From the NCBI GenBank assembly GCA_002633005.1, contig NMRA01000157.1, positions 528,988-592,987 of the forward strand: DNA of 64,000 nucleotides, read 5' to 3'. Of this stretch, positions 1-12,600 are shown piece by piece; the stretch's first letter is position 1; each line of letters opens with the position of its first letter. The notes beneath the pieces are model-generated. The model made no database searches. It was not told where the DNA came from and saw only the letters and a list, made by a program, of their open reading frames with translations. The position numbers and the translations under genes were made by a program. Origin of the DNA: Phoronis australis (lineage: Eukaryota > Phoronida > Phoronidae).

Positions 1-1020
1 ATCCCGACACATCAAACTTGCTCCCTTTTCTACAATGATGAGGCTCAACTTGTGATCTGTTGACGACTCACACTGCTACACATTCACCGAGCTTTCACTG
101 ATAACCTTAACCGGTGCACCACCGTATGCCGACAAATTAAGTTAGACCTGAAACTTTAGTTTCTTTCTGCTTACCAAATGACAAAAACATGCTCTCTATA
201 ACCCTGGCTCACGAGCAACCGGTGTCCACCTCTGTTTTAAGCGATTTGCCATTCTCAACATCAACCAAATACGGCTTAGGATTCTGGAGAGTAGCTGTTA
301 ATGTGAGCTCAGCAAGTCCTCGTCACTGTTGTGTGTAATGCACCTTCTCTTCCCTTGAGCGTAGGCTTTTACTGATTCACACTGTGCGTTGTTGTGTCCT
401 GTAGTTATGCATTTAAAACACTCTGCATCTCGGAAGCCGCACTCTCCACTCCCATGGTTTTCTCCACACTGCCAAGATTTGGATGATGGGTCTTTTTTGG
501 CACCACCTCGCATTGTTTGGATACTGACGTAGGTCGTCTACATCTTTCAGTGCCATCTCCATGCTAGACGCTGTATCCAAAGTGAATTCCCTTACCACCA
601 GCAACTTTTTTCTTATGTCAACATCCTACCAAGAGTCTATCTCCTAATGCCTTATCCAGGTTTTCGAAATTTCAGCCGTCGCTCAGCTGCCTTAACTCAG
701 CTACAAATTGAGACATGGACTCATTTGGGTGTTGGACACAAGTCCAAAATTAGTATCGCAGGACAATTTCACACGGTGGCGCCATTAAATGCTCAGTCAA
801 TGCAGTAATGCATTCCTAGAAAGTCTTGTCCATGGGTTTCATTGGTTGAAGGACCGATCTCGGAGTATGATAAGGTTTCATACCCAAATTCGTAACCAAG
901 ATTTCATTTTACTCCAAAAACGCCGTCAATATTTCACTCCATTCCTGGAAGGTAGAAACATTTTCATAAAAAATTGGAACATTTCGTATAACTGCCGACA
1001 TCGTTGAGTGTCCTCTTTGC
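1..1020 (-). pseudogene. Broken Ty3/gypsy-type gag and protease, runs off left edge
   Basis: Reading the minus strand from 1020: a degenerate capsid region (FYENVSTFQEWSEILTAFL, then MSQFVAELRQLSDG), a CCHC-type zinc-knuckle block at 298-513 (CGENHGSGECGFRDAEC and CFKCITTGHNNAQC), then a retropepsin-like stretch with the active-site motif EVDTGCS near 200-235 and a VEKGASLMCRD end typical of the protease C-terminus. Several stops and frame shifts break it. Old retrotransposon remnant; the reverse transcriptase part would lie left of the window. Confidence 0.75.
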
Positions 1021-1479
1021 CAAAATGTTATGCATAAACACGCGATGGTCCTGATAATAAAAGATTGTAAAAATTATTTAGACTAAACTACATCCATACA
1101 AAGGCTACGGCAGCATCCGGTTTCGGGCTAAAACATACATACAAATACACATACATAATATTGGGATTACCTGATGACTTCTCTCGATTGCTTTGTTTAG
1201 ATCTTTTGGATGTATACATGGTCTTAACTGCCTGTTCGGTTTCTTTGCCCAAACCGTACTGTTTACCCAATTGATTGGTTCAATTGTACCTTGTATGACT
1301 CAGATCTTCCATACCACGTTTACGAGGTGATTTTTCCCAGTGGTTTAACATCCACCTTTACCGCAAGTACTCCCTTCAGCTGGGCATTGCAATTTCTCAG
1401 TATGTGGCTGACAGCTTCATGGTTATATTGACTTTTAGACATTGTGAGTCGTTTGTGCACTGTGTCTGCATGCACTGAT

Positions 1480-1960
1480 GCTTTACTGTTTTCTTTGAGT
1501 AGCTAGTGGCTTAGTGTGGCCTCATACATCCGCGTAAGATTCATTGCTTTATCAAGAGCCATGCAAGTTTTCGTCTGAGGGAAGTTTCTCCTGAAGTTTT
1601 TGTGTCAAGTATATAGGACTTGTTCAATGAATCTTTCTTCTAACTTCTCATCATATCTCAATTCACATTTTCTTGCCTGTGTGTGTCATTAAGTCAAAAA
1701 ATCCTCAAGGTAATTGTCTGGCTTTCCAGTTGCTTTATTCACTGTAGGTTGAACCTGGCCAGTCTCTCTGGGCTACAAATTTCTCCCATGTCTTTTGAGG
1801 ATTTTTCATCATTCTCATTGTCAGATTTCATAGTATTTTTGAAAATCTTAAGCCTTTCGATTCCTATCCATATCGGTATGTAATTCGCTTGCTTTTCAAT
1901 TTTTTTATTCAGGGGCCCGTTAAATTTGTTTTGAGTAATATTGTCTAATCGTCTCAATTG
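1480..1960 (-). pseudogene. Second, different gag-like remnant
   Basis: Minus-strand frames show PIWIGIERLKIFKNTM and, shifted, an LDKAMNLTRMYEATL-like stretch; both have the layout of gypsy-type gag capsid segments. It is not the same reading as the gag at 1-1020, so two elements may be nested or adjacent. Weak, frame-broken evidence. Confidence 0.35.
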
Positions 1961-2584
1961 TGCTGATTATGTCACTCGCTGGCTACTTGCATGTCCACCA
2001 GGGGGAAGGTGACTCGCAGGTACTATTTAGTTTTCCTTGAGGAAACTTTTTACACCGTTTTTTTCTGGTTTGCTGGTCGAATTGTCAACATGTAGCGTGC
2101 ACGTAAACAAACTGGCATTACCGATGGAGGAAGTGTAAATGTGGATTTAGTTTGTGGTCTGTTGTACAGACTAATTGGTTCAAGAAATGTGAAACAGAAA
2201 GTTGTGGTTGTGCCTTAAATTTTTGGGTGCATTTTTCTACTGTCGCTGACTCATGCTTATGCTGCTGTCCACAAAGCCTTACTATGTATAGAACTATCTA
2301 TATTTAATAACAACATGAATTACGACCAACTGACATATGCTGTTGGACCAAGAGAGTGAACCAGGTCAAAGGTTCACAGTTGTCTTATACAAACAATATG
2401 TGGCGCTACACTATAGCTTAGCAGCTTACACGTAATTATTGGTCTGAGGTGTAAACAACAGAACATGTGTTTTTTACCGAATCACTGTTCAAAAGTTACG
2501 AAAAAATTGTATTCTTAAAACTTTTTGTTTTATTTTTCACAATTTATGAAACGCGTATTTTTGGTATACTATCACTGTTTATTA

Positions 2585-3290
2585 TAGTTTTATAAGTTTG
2601 AAAAAATGGTTTGCCTCTCTGTGTTATGGCACTGAGACATGGGGCTCTAAGGAATATGTAGAATTGAAAAATGCACGTTTCGAGTTTTGTAAACGCATTT
2701 TAGGAGTAGACAGTTCTTTTTCAAACTCGGTAGTATGAGAGAATGCGGTCAATTCCTACTGTTTTCTAATTTATGCATCCTGAATAAAATATTGGTTCAA
2801 ATACTGTTGATGCTTAGTATCGTGGGGTAAAGGCAGCATATGATATACTTTTTCAGTCAGACCTGATCAGAAGATCTCATAATTGGGCAAGTTTTGTAAG
2901 GAAACTTGCCTGTTTTTCAGGATGGATTAATCGGGGTGTGACGAACTAAGGGTTAATTTCGTAACAGTTTTTTCTGAGCATGTCAGACTGCTGTTTGTTA
3001 GGCTTGCAATCTGGTATGGAATGTAACTTTATGAGGTTTAAAACAATAGAGAATTGATTAGAAATACATGGCATCCAACGTATGTAAGTCTGTCTCAATT
3101 GCCATGCTCAAATCATTCGTTACTGGTGAAAAGAGAACGCCAATGAAGCACATAGGTATATTGTATTTTAAGTGTCACACAATGTTTTGTCTAGCAATGT
3201 GCAAAAACTGTTCCTACAGTATGATGCAATTTAAGAAATATTCTCTACATATTTTGCTCTGCCAATTGTCATATTCTGAATACTAGTAAT
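2585..3290 (+). pseudogene. Decayed LINE (non-LTR) reverse transcriptase C-terminal part
   Basis: Plus-strand 2622-2741 reads LCYGTETWGSKEYVELKNAR and then FCKRILGV, a pattern seen near the end of many LINE polymerases (YG.E.WG ... FCK..LGV). Further shifted frames give GWINRGV-like and CSNHSLLV-like pieces further down. No intact frame. Confidence 0.6.
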
Positions 3291-3299
3291 TCAGGCAAT

Positions 3300-5434
3300 C
3301 AGTTGGAAGAAATGTGACATACCCACTTTAAAATTCTTAAAGTTGACTGGTGAGTTGCATATAATTCCAGAGAGAGAAGTTCAACCCAGATTTCAACTTT
3401 TGCTCTAGTGAGCATCTGTGGTTCTGTGAATGAGATGTGTGTCCATTGTGTCAGATTTGTGACAATAGAGGCATTGCCCTCAGGTGGCGCTAATGTATAA
3501 CATCCATTTGGCATTCCAAATGTAGTGAATATAGGAGTTAGTTTACGAGTGTTGTAAGTAATGCGGCTAGTCAGTTATGTGCAATTTACGCCAGTGAAGA
3601 CTGTGTGCCATTTGCGCAACGCTTGCTACAAAACATTTCTGTTTCATTGGTGCAGACTTGTTTTTCACTTTTGTTGTTGTAAATTCTGATTGTACTAATT
3701 GGATTTGTTTTTGAATAAAATAATTTTCACATAAACCACATTGTCAAAGACTCATTTCAAGGCCATCTTGAGGACATGTTAAAGTTAACACATTGCATGT
3801 GGCTCAACAACTGAAATGTGTCCCAAGAGGTCCCATTTTCTGCCATTTAACAGCAGTATGAGGTCAGATTCTTAGCCATAAAAGCACATGCAATCAGACT
3901 TGCTGGGTGTGGAATCCTAGATGTTGGCTGCGTTTCGTTGACTCTAGGACACTTGCAGAACATTTGGGTGCCAGCAAGTTCCCAAACACGGCCAGGTGAA
4001 ACGCTCTCCTTTCATTGAATTGATTTTTTATGATCTTGATTATTGCATCTACTGAATGCAGCCCTGGTTTATGTGAAGACGAAAAAAACAACTTTTCTGA
4101 ATGTAAAAATATCTGTATTAAAGATTAACGATGTACAGATAAGCGAAAGCATCGGTAAAGCGGCAAAGCCAACAGTTTTACCCGGTATGTGTTCTGATGT
4201 TCTTGCACTAATACAACAAAATGAAGGCTAACATAGTTTCTCTGGTTATGCATGAATATGCATGCTCTGGGTTTCATTGGCAAAAACTAAACTTGGATGT
4301 CTGCTTTTTTAAAGAAAATGCATAACAGTACAGATATAATACATCAACTCTTGTTTTAGCTTTTCAGTTCTCCAAAAGACTTTAATACACGAACATTCTG
4401 CATTCCAGAAACTCTAACACTTGGCACACTAGATTAACGATTGTTCACAAATCATCCCTGCCATACTAGCAACAACAGTGCAATACCACAACAATGAAAA
4501 GAAAAAGGACTGGGTCTTGAAGAAATGAATCCTTATGCAAGACGCATTGAAAACATTAAACACAAGTGTGCACATTTTGTCAGGCGCTGAATGTCATGTT
4601 TGCCACATATTTAACTGCCTGCACAACAGTTTTCACATTTGAAATTGTGAAGCATAATTGAGGTATATAATCATAGAAATTTTTGACAGAACATCTTCAT
4701 AGGACTGAGCAGTAAGAAATACGTCAACAAATTTATCTTCTTCAAGACTATAGTGACAACACTCAAGAGAGACATCAACAGCCATGACTGCCACAACAAT
4801 GATTATGCAGTTGCCATTAAAGTACATGTTGCGCTTATGAGCATTCTGTGTGTTTTGATTTTGTAACTTTGTTGCGTAGTGGCTCTCACACTCTACTTTG
4901 GTACTATGAAAATAAATTAATTGTACGGCTCATTATTTAGGAACTGATTATCAAGCATTAGTGAGACTGTTGTAGGTTTCAAACCCCAAGTATGAGAACC
5001 ACTGTCACACAAGTACACGTAATAACTGAATATAACACACCCTATGAATGCTAACTGACTGTAGCTACTACACTCGACACACGCAGGTACAAATAGGTAA
5101 AGCAATCCACTTATACATGTAAAAATTTCATCAGCACCAGTATTCAAAATCACTTTATACGCACAGATAAATTAATAAATAAAACAATTCTTAACGAATA
5201 TAATACTCCGAAATCTCGATTCGCACAACAGACCACAAAATTGACTTGCCATAATAACCTGTCACACACTTGATAATAACTCAATTGATCATATCCACAT
5301 TCTTCACCGGCACTGAGAATAACTACCGGTATATAACGTATTTGATGCTACTCACAGCACACAATTGACAGACCTGAATAACATGCTATAACATTTTACA
5401 GAATACATAAGCTACATTCAACAAAAACATTGCA
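3300..5434. other. Intergenic stretch, nothing recognised
   Basis: Downstream of the cadherin gene. Only short open frames (78 codons or fewer) without family resemblance or splice context. No RNA gene or clear repeat seen. Confidence 0.5.
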
Positions 5435-5777
5435 TTTAATTCATGCTACAAACAGCATTCGATAGAAAGGAATCCTAAGTAACATCCAATATATAACTAA
5501 GCCTACTGCAGCAATAACTTTCCTACATCTCAACGAAACATCAAGCAAAATAAAATCACGTTTTATCAATACTGAAAACAAACAGCAAGAGGAATGTATA
5601 GTTGAAAACAGCCCAAGCTACCAATGGCACAATCTTATCAATAAACTGGAATGTTGATCAAAGGAATGGTGTCCAGTCACAGTATTCATAGTAATTGGCA
5701 TTTCCATAACTGAATGCCATTAATTAACATGTGCTCCCAATAGCAAATCATGACCACAATACCTACTTTATTGGGAA
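5435..5777 (-). promoter_or_regulatory. 3' end of the cadherin gene: two possible poly(A) signals
   Basis: AATAAA lies only five bases after the stop codon (plus-strand 5767-5772), and ATTAAA lies at 5435-5440. The first would leave a 3' UTR of a few tens of bases, the second about 350 bases. Transcript ends are not visible in the sequence. Confidence 0.4.
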
Positions 5778-6672
5778 TTAAACGAAAGCATCCTCATCTC
5801 CCTTAAGCCAACCAATGTTCAGTTTTCCAGGTTTCTGAACAGAACTGCGAATGCGTAGGAAGTCGGAGTCCCGATCAGCAGCAGCTGTTGTGTGTTGCTG
5901 AACTTGCTTCGGCACCTGATTGTTGGTGACTCTGTCAAGCTTGGTGGACAATTCGGACATCAAGTTATTCTTTGCCGCTGAAATCGACTTTGATGCATGC
6001 AGTACCGGCTGGGGTGTAGGGGATGGTGGTTGAGGGGGTGGCTCAACAGGTGGTGGTGGTGGAACGAAACCTGTTGGATAGGGTCGAATGAAGTCGTCTT
6101 CAACATCTTCGATTATTATTTCTGATGGAGTACCATGTTCCAGGCTAACAGTATCATCTTGGGTCAAAGAAGAAGCTGGTCTTTCTAGAGTTGACGAGTT
6201 CTCAGAAGATGGCGGTGCTGGGAAATCGTCATCACTGTAGTCTTCGATTTCCATCATATCTGGGGAAGGCGGAAGGCTGTCCTTGTCATCCTCCTTGTCA
6301 GATGTACTTTCACCAAGCTCATCTGGCCACCAGACAGCTTTGTATTCTTTTTGTGGTATCTCAGGTGTAACATCATCGTTTAACAATGCTTTTGAAATCG
6401 GTGGAGTTTGCGCAACAGCAGCACCACCAATGTCATGAAGGACGTCTGGAGGGCCAGATTCTTGTTGACTCTCTTCTGCCTTCTGGTCCACAGGCACAAT
6501 ATCTGGTTGAGAGTCTGGCATCTCATCAATAGGAACAATGTTGGGTGTGTCACCATCTGATGCTTCTTCTGATGACACATTGTTTAATGGCTTTACGTTA
6601 ATGATGTCACCAGATGAATGCAGATTGTCTGAGGAGGCTGTACTTTCATCGGTGTCTCCTAGCTTTTTAGGT
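5778..6672 (-). CDS. cdh23: Exon 52: C-terminal 297 residues of the tail
   Basis: Acceptor TTGTTACAG. The product is strongly acidic and Ser/Pro-rich (SDKEDDKDSLPPSPDMMEIE), then has a proline run (PPPPPVEPPPQPPSPTPQP, roughly 110 residues from the end) that could bind SH3, WW or EVH1 domains, then basic and amphipathic segments. It ends WLKGDEDAFV. The last four residues DAFV fit a loose class II PDZ ligand. Two EED/DDF-like acidic clusters sit before the proline run. Stop TAA. Confidence 0.93.
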
Positions 6673-9600
6673 CTGTAACAATGAAAATATTGCATTGCTC
6701 TCACAATACATAGCAAAGAAAGAAATGATCAATTTTGGAACAGAGAAGTTTGATTAGCATTTGAAAGACAGTGTAACTTACACTTGGCACCAAAATGTTT
6801 CTGACATCAAAAAATTGATCAATAGTAAAGTTAACATTATACTTCTCATTCCTGAAAAACATTCTTAAAAGTAGCGATTCAAAAATCTATGCAACGTGTA
6901 CCAAAGGCTAAAATAACAGCCTAAAATGACATAACACTAAGGAATAAAATAACCCAAATGGGGAAAACAAATCAAATTTATGAATTAAGAAAAATAATAT
7001 GAAGAAAAACTTAACAAACAATTCCTACGTCTAACGAAATGTTCATGATAAACTCCCATAATAACTCTTAAAATTTAAAATGTGAAAAGTCTCGACCTAA
7101 AACTAATGAAAAAAGTAACCAAAACCATGTTGAAAGAGGTAATTCAGCCTCGCCATGACATGCCTGAATGGTTAAGAACAGCACAGGAGTGACATAAATA
7201 CAAGTTTATTATTGGTGGACGGCGATAGCTAGCCAGAAAAAGTTGTCACCAACTATGTATTAAGTAAAATGAAATAAAGCTGAGGAAGGACAACACAGGT
7301 GCGTGCATGCAGACACTATGATACATCACAACACCTACTATAGCTTTGTTTCTCCTAGCTGTGCCCCTAATATTGGGTACACATGTATATCTGAAAGAAA
7401 GTTCCGCAAGGAGTTACAATCTTATGGTGGAACATAGAAAGCAAGACAAGTGCTGATAATGGAAACCATGACATCAAAGTTTATCATTTACAAGTAAGAA
7501 GCCAACAGTTGGACACCATAAAATGCAACACCTACATTTTCAATTACACAGCACTGAACAGTTACTGTTGGGTAAAAAGGGATACCGGCGACCAAATGTT
7601 ATGACTTGTACTTGCTTATTTTGGCTGAATTTCAACAAGAAAAAATGATGTGCAGACACATATCCAGGGTCTGACAATGGACAGATATTGCAGCAACAAT
7701 TAACTTTCCCAGTGGGAGTCCAAACTCTTTGGATCTGCGCTAAACATTGACCACCGTCTAGCTGGCAGTAGTGACAGTGAGGCTTCCATAGGCGCTTCAT
7801 ATGCCAGAAGCGTTTCCGCAAATTATGCCTCACACTGGTTAAAACATCAGTCATGTATTCAGTTTTCCATATAGAGGGACAACTGAGGTCACTGATGTCT
7901 AATTCCTTTTTTCTAATACTCCTGCATTCAAACTTTTTCTTTGAGCAGTCTGTTCAGTTAACCACATTGGCAACTGGCCATTTTTAACACTACGAGCGCG
8001 GTAAAAATAGGAGCGTACGCAGATGAAAAAATGGGCCAGTTGCCGATTTGGGCAACTGAACGAAGGACTGCTCAAAAAAAAGGTTTGATTGCAGGAGTAT
8101 TTGTTAGCGTTAGAAGGAATTTAAGATATTGACGGCCTCCTAGATGCCACTCTATGCGCAAAAGGTACTTATAACAACATAGCTTTGATGTTTTAAGCAT
8201 ACATGTAATTCGCCGAAAAGCTTCTGCCGGCAAGAGAGAGTGGTCACTGTCTAGATCTGTGCCTGATATGATGCAGCAATACAACAGAGTTGATGGACAA
8301 CAATTGATAGTACAACACTGTTTGTGATTTACCAGTACATCATCGATGCCGACTGCCTAGAAACAGAATGATACCTCGTAATCCTATGTATGTAACTAGA
8401 ACTAGCACATTGGAAACCAAAAGGTATTCCATGGTCATATAGTGAAAAGTGCATGAAGAATTTGACAGCACACAGAAAACAGCAGTGAGAAGTTAATATA
8501 AACTAAAGACAGAGACCCAGAGTTCCTGAAGGAATCCTTTTACATAACCCGACTCACTAAATCCAACCCAAAACCTTTGTACTATACTCATGTAATCAAG
8601 TGACCAATACTAACCAGTCATTCCAGGTAACAGATACATCACAGACAGCCGTCTCAAAGTTCTGTGACTGGGATACGTTCTACACCTTGCAATGCACAGT
8701 AGAAATCTCTCATATTAGTAAACAAGGTGTCATCTGATTGTAAGCAGTCTTTTACATGACTACGCGCATATAATCTAGGGGTCAAACTATGATGAACAGT
8801 AACATGCAGTAATGAATATTATTTCAAAATAATCAATTTTTTGACATTCTGAAAATGTGTGCCATACCCACTTGGAGGTACTATGGGAACATTGGTGAGT
8901 GTACTATACAACTGAAGTGGTCATGTACCCAGCTAGAGTGTCTACTTCTACCATGCATTGCAAGTGAGGCCAACTTGCCGTGAACCAGGGGGTTGGGTTA
9001 GGGTGGGCGTTATATCGTATTTGAAGTCATTCGAGAAGTACTACAAAATTAACTGTTACAGGACATGTAGTCAATGAAAGGAACAACAAGACAAGGAATG
9101 AAAGACATACCCATTTCCCAGAAGGAAATATTCATTGTTGAAACTTAGAAACAAAGATCTGCTACATCACTTTTACTGTCCCCAATCTCCATAAAAGTAA
9201 TGTCCATTCTTATCTAGACCCTTCACCTAATGGAAATATTAGTACTGGGAATATAACTAAGACATCCCATTGAAGAACAAGACACAGAAACCGTTAGTGA
9301 GTTAAAGAAAGATTAGTTCGCATACCTCTTATCCTGGTACATGGGCTATAGCTAATTTCTTCAATCCTACATAACAGTATTCAAATTTACACTTATTGTC
9401 ACTCATGCAAATAACAGATTACTTTAGCCTCTGAAAGCCTTCTCCTACGGAGATAAACCTGCTACAAGAGGAATCTCAATGCAGACAATGAACTTAACTT
9501 TGACTTTCCCACTGGGTTGGGCACTTAAAACCAGAATTGAAGTTTTTGTCTAGTGATGCCAGGATCTGCAAGTTATCGCGAGGTAGCATTACGATCTTAA

Positions 9601-12600
9601 AAGGTTTCGGTATATCTAACTTTTAATTACCGGGATGAAGAGTCAAGTGCATATTAGGATTATGACTGCAAGAAAATGCCTAATGCATAGTAAGCAGAAT
9701 GGAAAGTGTTTAAAGAAAATTTTTAATGCAACATATGCATAGTAGACAGCAATATGTCAATAACTAGATGACACATATCACTCCAGAATTTCAATCATAA
9801 TTGAGGCATTTACTTGTAAAATAACTTAAAAAGGGAGATAATTAATATCAAGAAAACTAGCAGTAATTTTGATAATTTAGTTCACATTCAGTATAAACAA
9901 TACCCACAACTACAATGATTATCAGATATTTCATTTTATTCCTGAAACATCCTCAGTGGGAGTAAACAAAGCCAGGAAGTATGGTTAAAAAGCAGCAAGG
10001 AACAGAAACTATGAACTTAAAGCAACATTTCAACACTCCAACCTCGCCAACCATGTCACTTCAGTTGCCCCTATTTTGGTGGCACGAGCAAGTAACTTCT
10101 CGAGTACACTCATCATACATTCACTATTTGCTCGCGTGACATTGCAAGATATAGCGAGAGCTCAATATTTGACGCAAGAAACTAAAGGTCTATGGAATGC
10201 TCACCAGTGTGCCCAATATGATTGTGGGTAGTGGGAAAATGTCGTCGCTGCTTTATGACCAAATTTTCTGAATTTTCTTAATCCTCATTGATGATGCTTT
10301 AGAAACTAAGTGAAACATCTATTGCTTCTGCACAGTCTTGAATATACTGACTTTGACAATTGTATTAAAACATCAGTTTCTCTTATAGTGATGCCATGAC
10401 CTAAAACTGACGTTAAAAAGAAATTATTACAACTTCATACTAGTGTTCATAAACTTCAAGACACTAAAAGTTACAATAGGTGACCCTCAAATATGTAAAA
10501 CGAATGTCAATCTCAAGTCCAAATTCAATTGGTCTTTTCTCTGAAAAAGCTTTTAGTGGACTCCTATGTACAGATGCACTACCAGGTTTAGTACAGGCTC
10601 TTCCACTCGCATTCTCATGCTGTTAGTTAAGCAATGCCCACCAAAATTTACATCACTTCCAACAAGTATTTGTAAAGCCCTTTTATCTCTTTAACTCACA
10701 AAACAGGCGAAGCACTTACTATAGAATAGTGCTATATACAGACCAAGCACATGGTCTGCGTTATAAGGGTTATAACTGGCATATTTTGAATATAAATGTG
10801 AAAAATGAAATCAGTGCAAACAGAAAATGATGACGCACACAAACAGAAACTTTGCACCGACTTACCACTTTACAAATATGTTGACATAAAGAGTGGTCTA
10901 GAAAATATCAAGCAAAGACATATACTTTACAAATCAATTAGCATTCTTTTTTCATTCCTACTGAGTTTCAATGTTCCTCTACCAACAACAAGGAGACTGC
11001 TTTTACCATAACCATGGTAACGACGTAAAATTCTATTTTAAAAAAAGAAATTAAATTTAGTACCCTGATACATACGCATTTACATCTCCATTTTTGTAAG
11101 GGGACATCCAAGTTCCATCAATATTGCCGGCACCAGAGGCTGTGCCATTGTCCGACGGGACACTGTAAAAGAAATAAAAATGTTTGACAACACATACTTA
11201 ACAAAAACAAGTGCACGACAGGTCTACGGAGGTAGAATTTTTAAGGAACTTTCTAGACAATTTGACAACTAGTAAGATTTGTTGCTTTATCTATGTTCCT
11301 TCAGTTTGCACCACTTGAAGAACAAAAAAAATCAGACTTCAAAGACATTTTTGCTTATGAAATGACCTAGATGTCAATCTTGCATCATAAAATGAAAATA
11401 CGAACATTTCAAAACAAGCTCTTAATTATTAAGGTTTACGTCAACAATTCTGCACTTGTTGATGTTTCCCACAACATGAACAACAACATTTAAAGTGACC
11501 TCATGCACTTGACTAAGTACTGCGACATACACATTTTAAATTCCACCCTGAAAACATCTTTATAACAGACTGGTTGAAGTAGGAAATTGTAACATGTTAT
11601 TACTGAGATAGACATTGCATGCCAAGAACTGTACGAGTTACTTATGAATTACAAACTCAAGAAATATTTCAAAGGAGTGAGAGATAACAAACAGTCAAGA
11701 CAAACAAAACAAAATCAAAGAACTGGAAAATATTTACAAAGGGTGATTCACACAGAGAAAATATTACAAACTGTAAAGAGCAGTCAGTGAAATTAGCCAC
11801 CACACCGAATGACATAATGCCCAAACAAAATCGACAATGCACGTCAAATTATTTTCGGCACTCAATCCAACATAAACACAGACTGCAGCTCACACAGTGC
11901 ACGCGTAACACTAGTCAAGTGAGAGGAAGACACGTCCTCAGGTCACTCACAAAGTTGGTTTCCTATAACTGCCGTTGCTACTAGTGGCCTCCCTTTGTAT
12001 GTTAACGTACAGGTCCTTGGCACTGTACGAGTTGTCTAACGTGATGACGGAGGCGTCACGACCTGCTTCTAAAGCGAACACTCGCATGTGTTCTGAATCA
12101 CTGGTAAAAGTGAGGGAACAAAGATGGAGACCGTGAAAATGATTTGTCTAATGAATAAATTTGCTGACATTTAAAGTGGCATTTGCATACTCCAAACTAT
12201 GCTAAGTCATAATATGAACAATGCACTGAGGTTACGTTTTTTGATAACCTTTCTGCAACCGAGTCCAAAACTAAGCTGTAAATATAAAACTAACAAAATT
12301 GCCAAAAGACATTTGGACTTTTATGATGTAACACAGTAGAATTTCTGATCCTCATCAGTACCGTGTAATAAACCAGTAGTGTTGTGCAGTACATACTGAG
12401 CACAGGTGACGATTTGCAGCAGATTATATTGATAAAAACTTAACTTCAAAGACATTTATAGAAACTTAAAAGTTCCTTTAACTTTACATCGTCATAGTTA
12501 TTAGCATTCCAATTTGTTTGGCCACAAAATGACAAAGAAATTACAAATGCCACTTTAAGTCTGAGTGGAAAGATTAACATGAGACCAAACAGCTTTGCAT

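Noticed and set aside
8989-9006. TTGGGTTAGGGTGGG, telomere-like
   Set aside because: Barely one to two units; too short to be an interstitial telomere.
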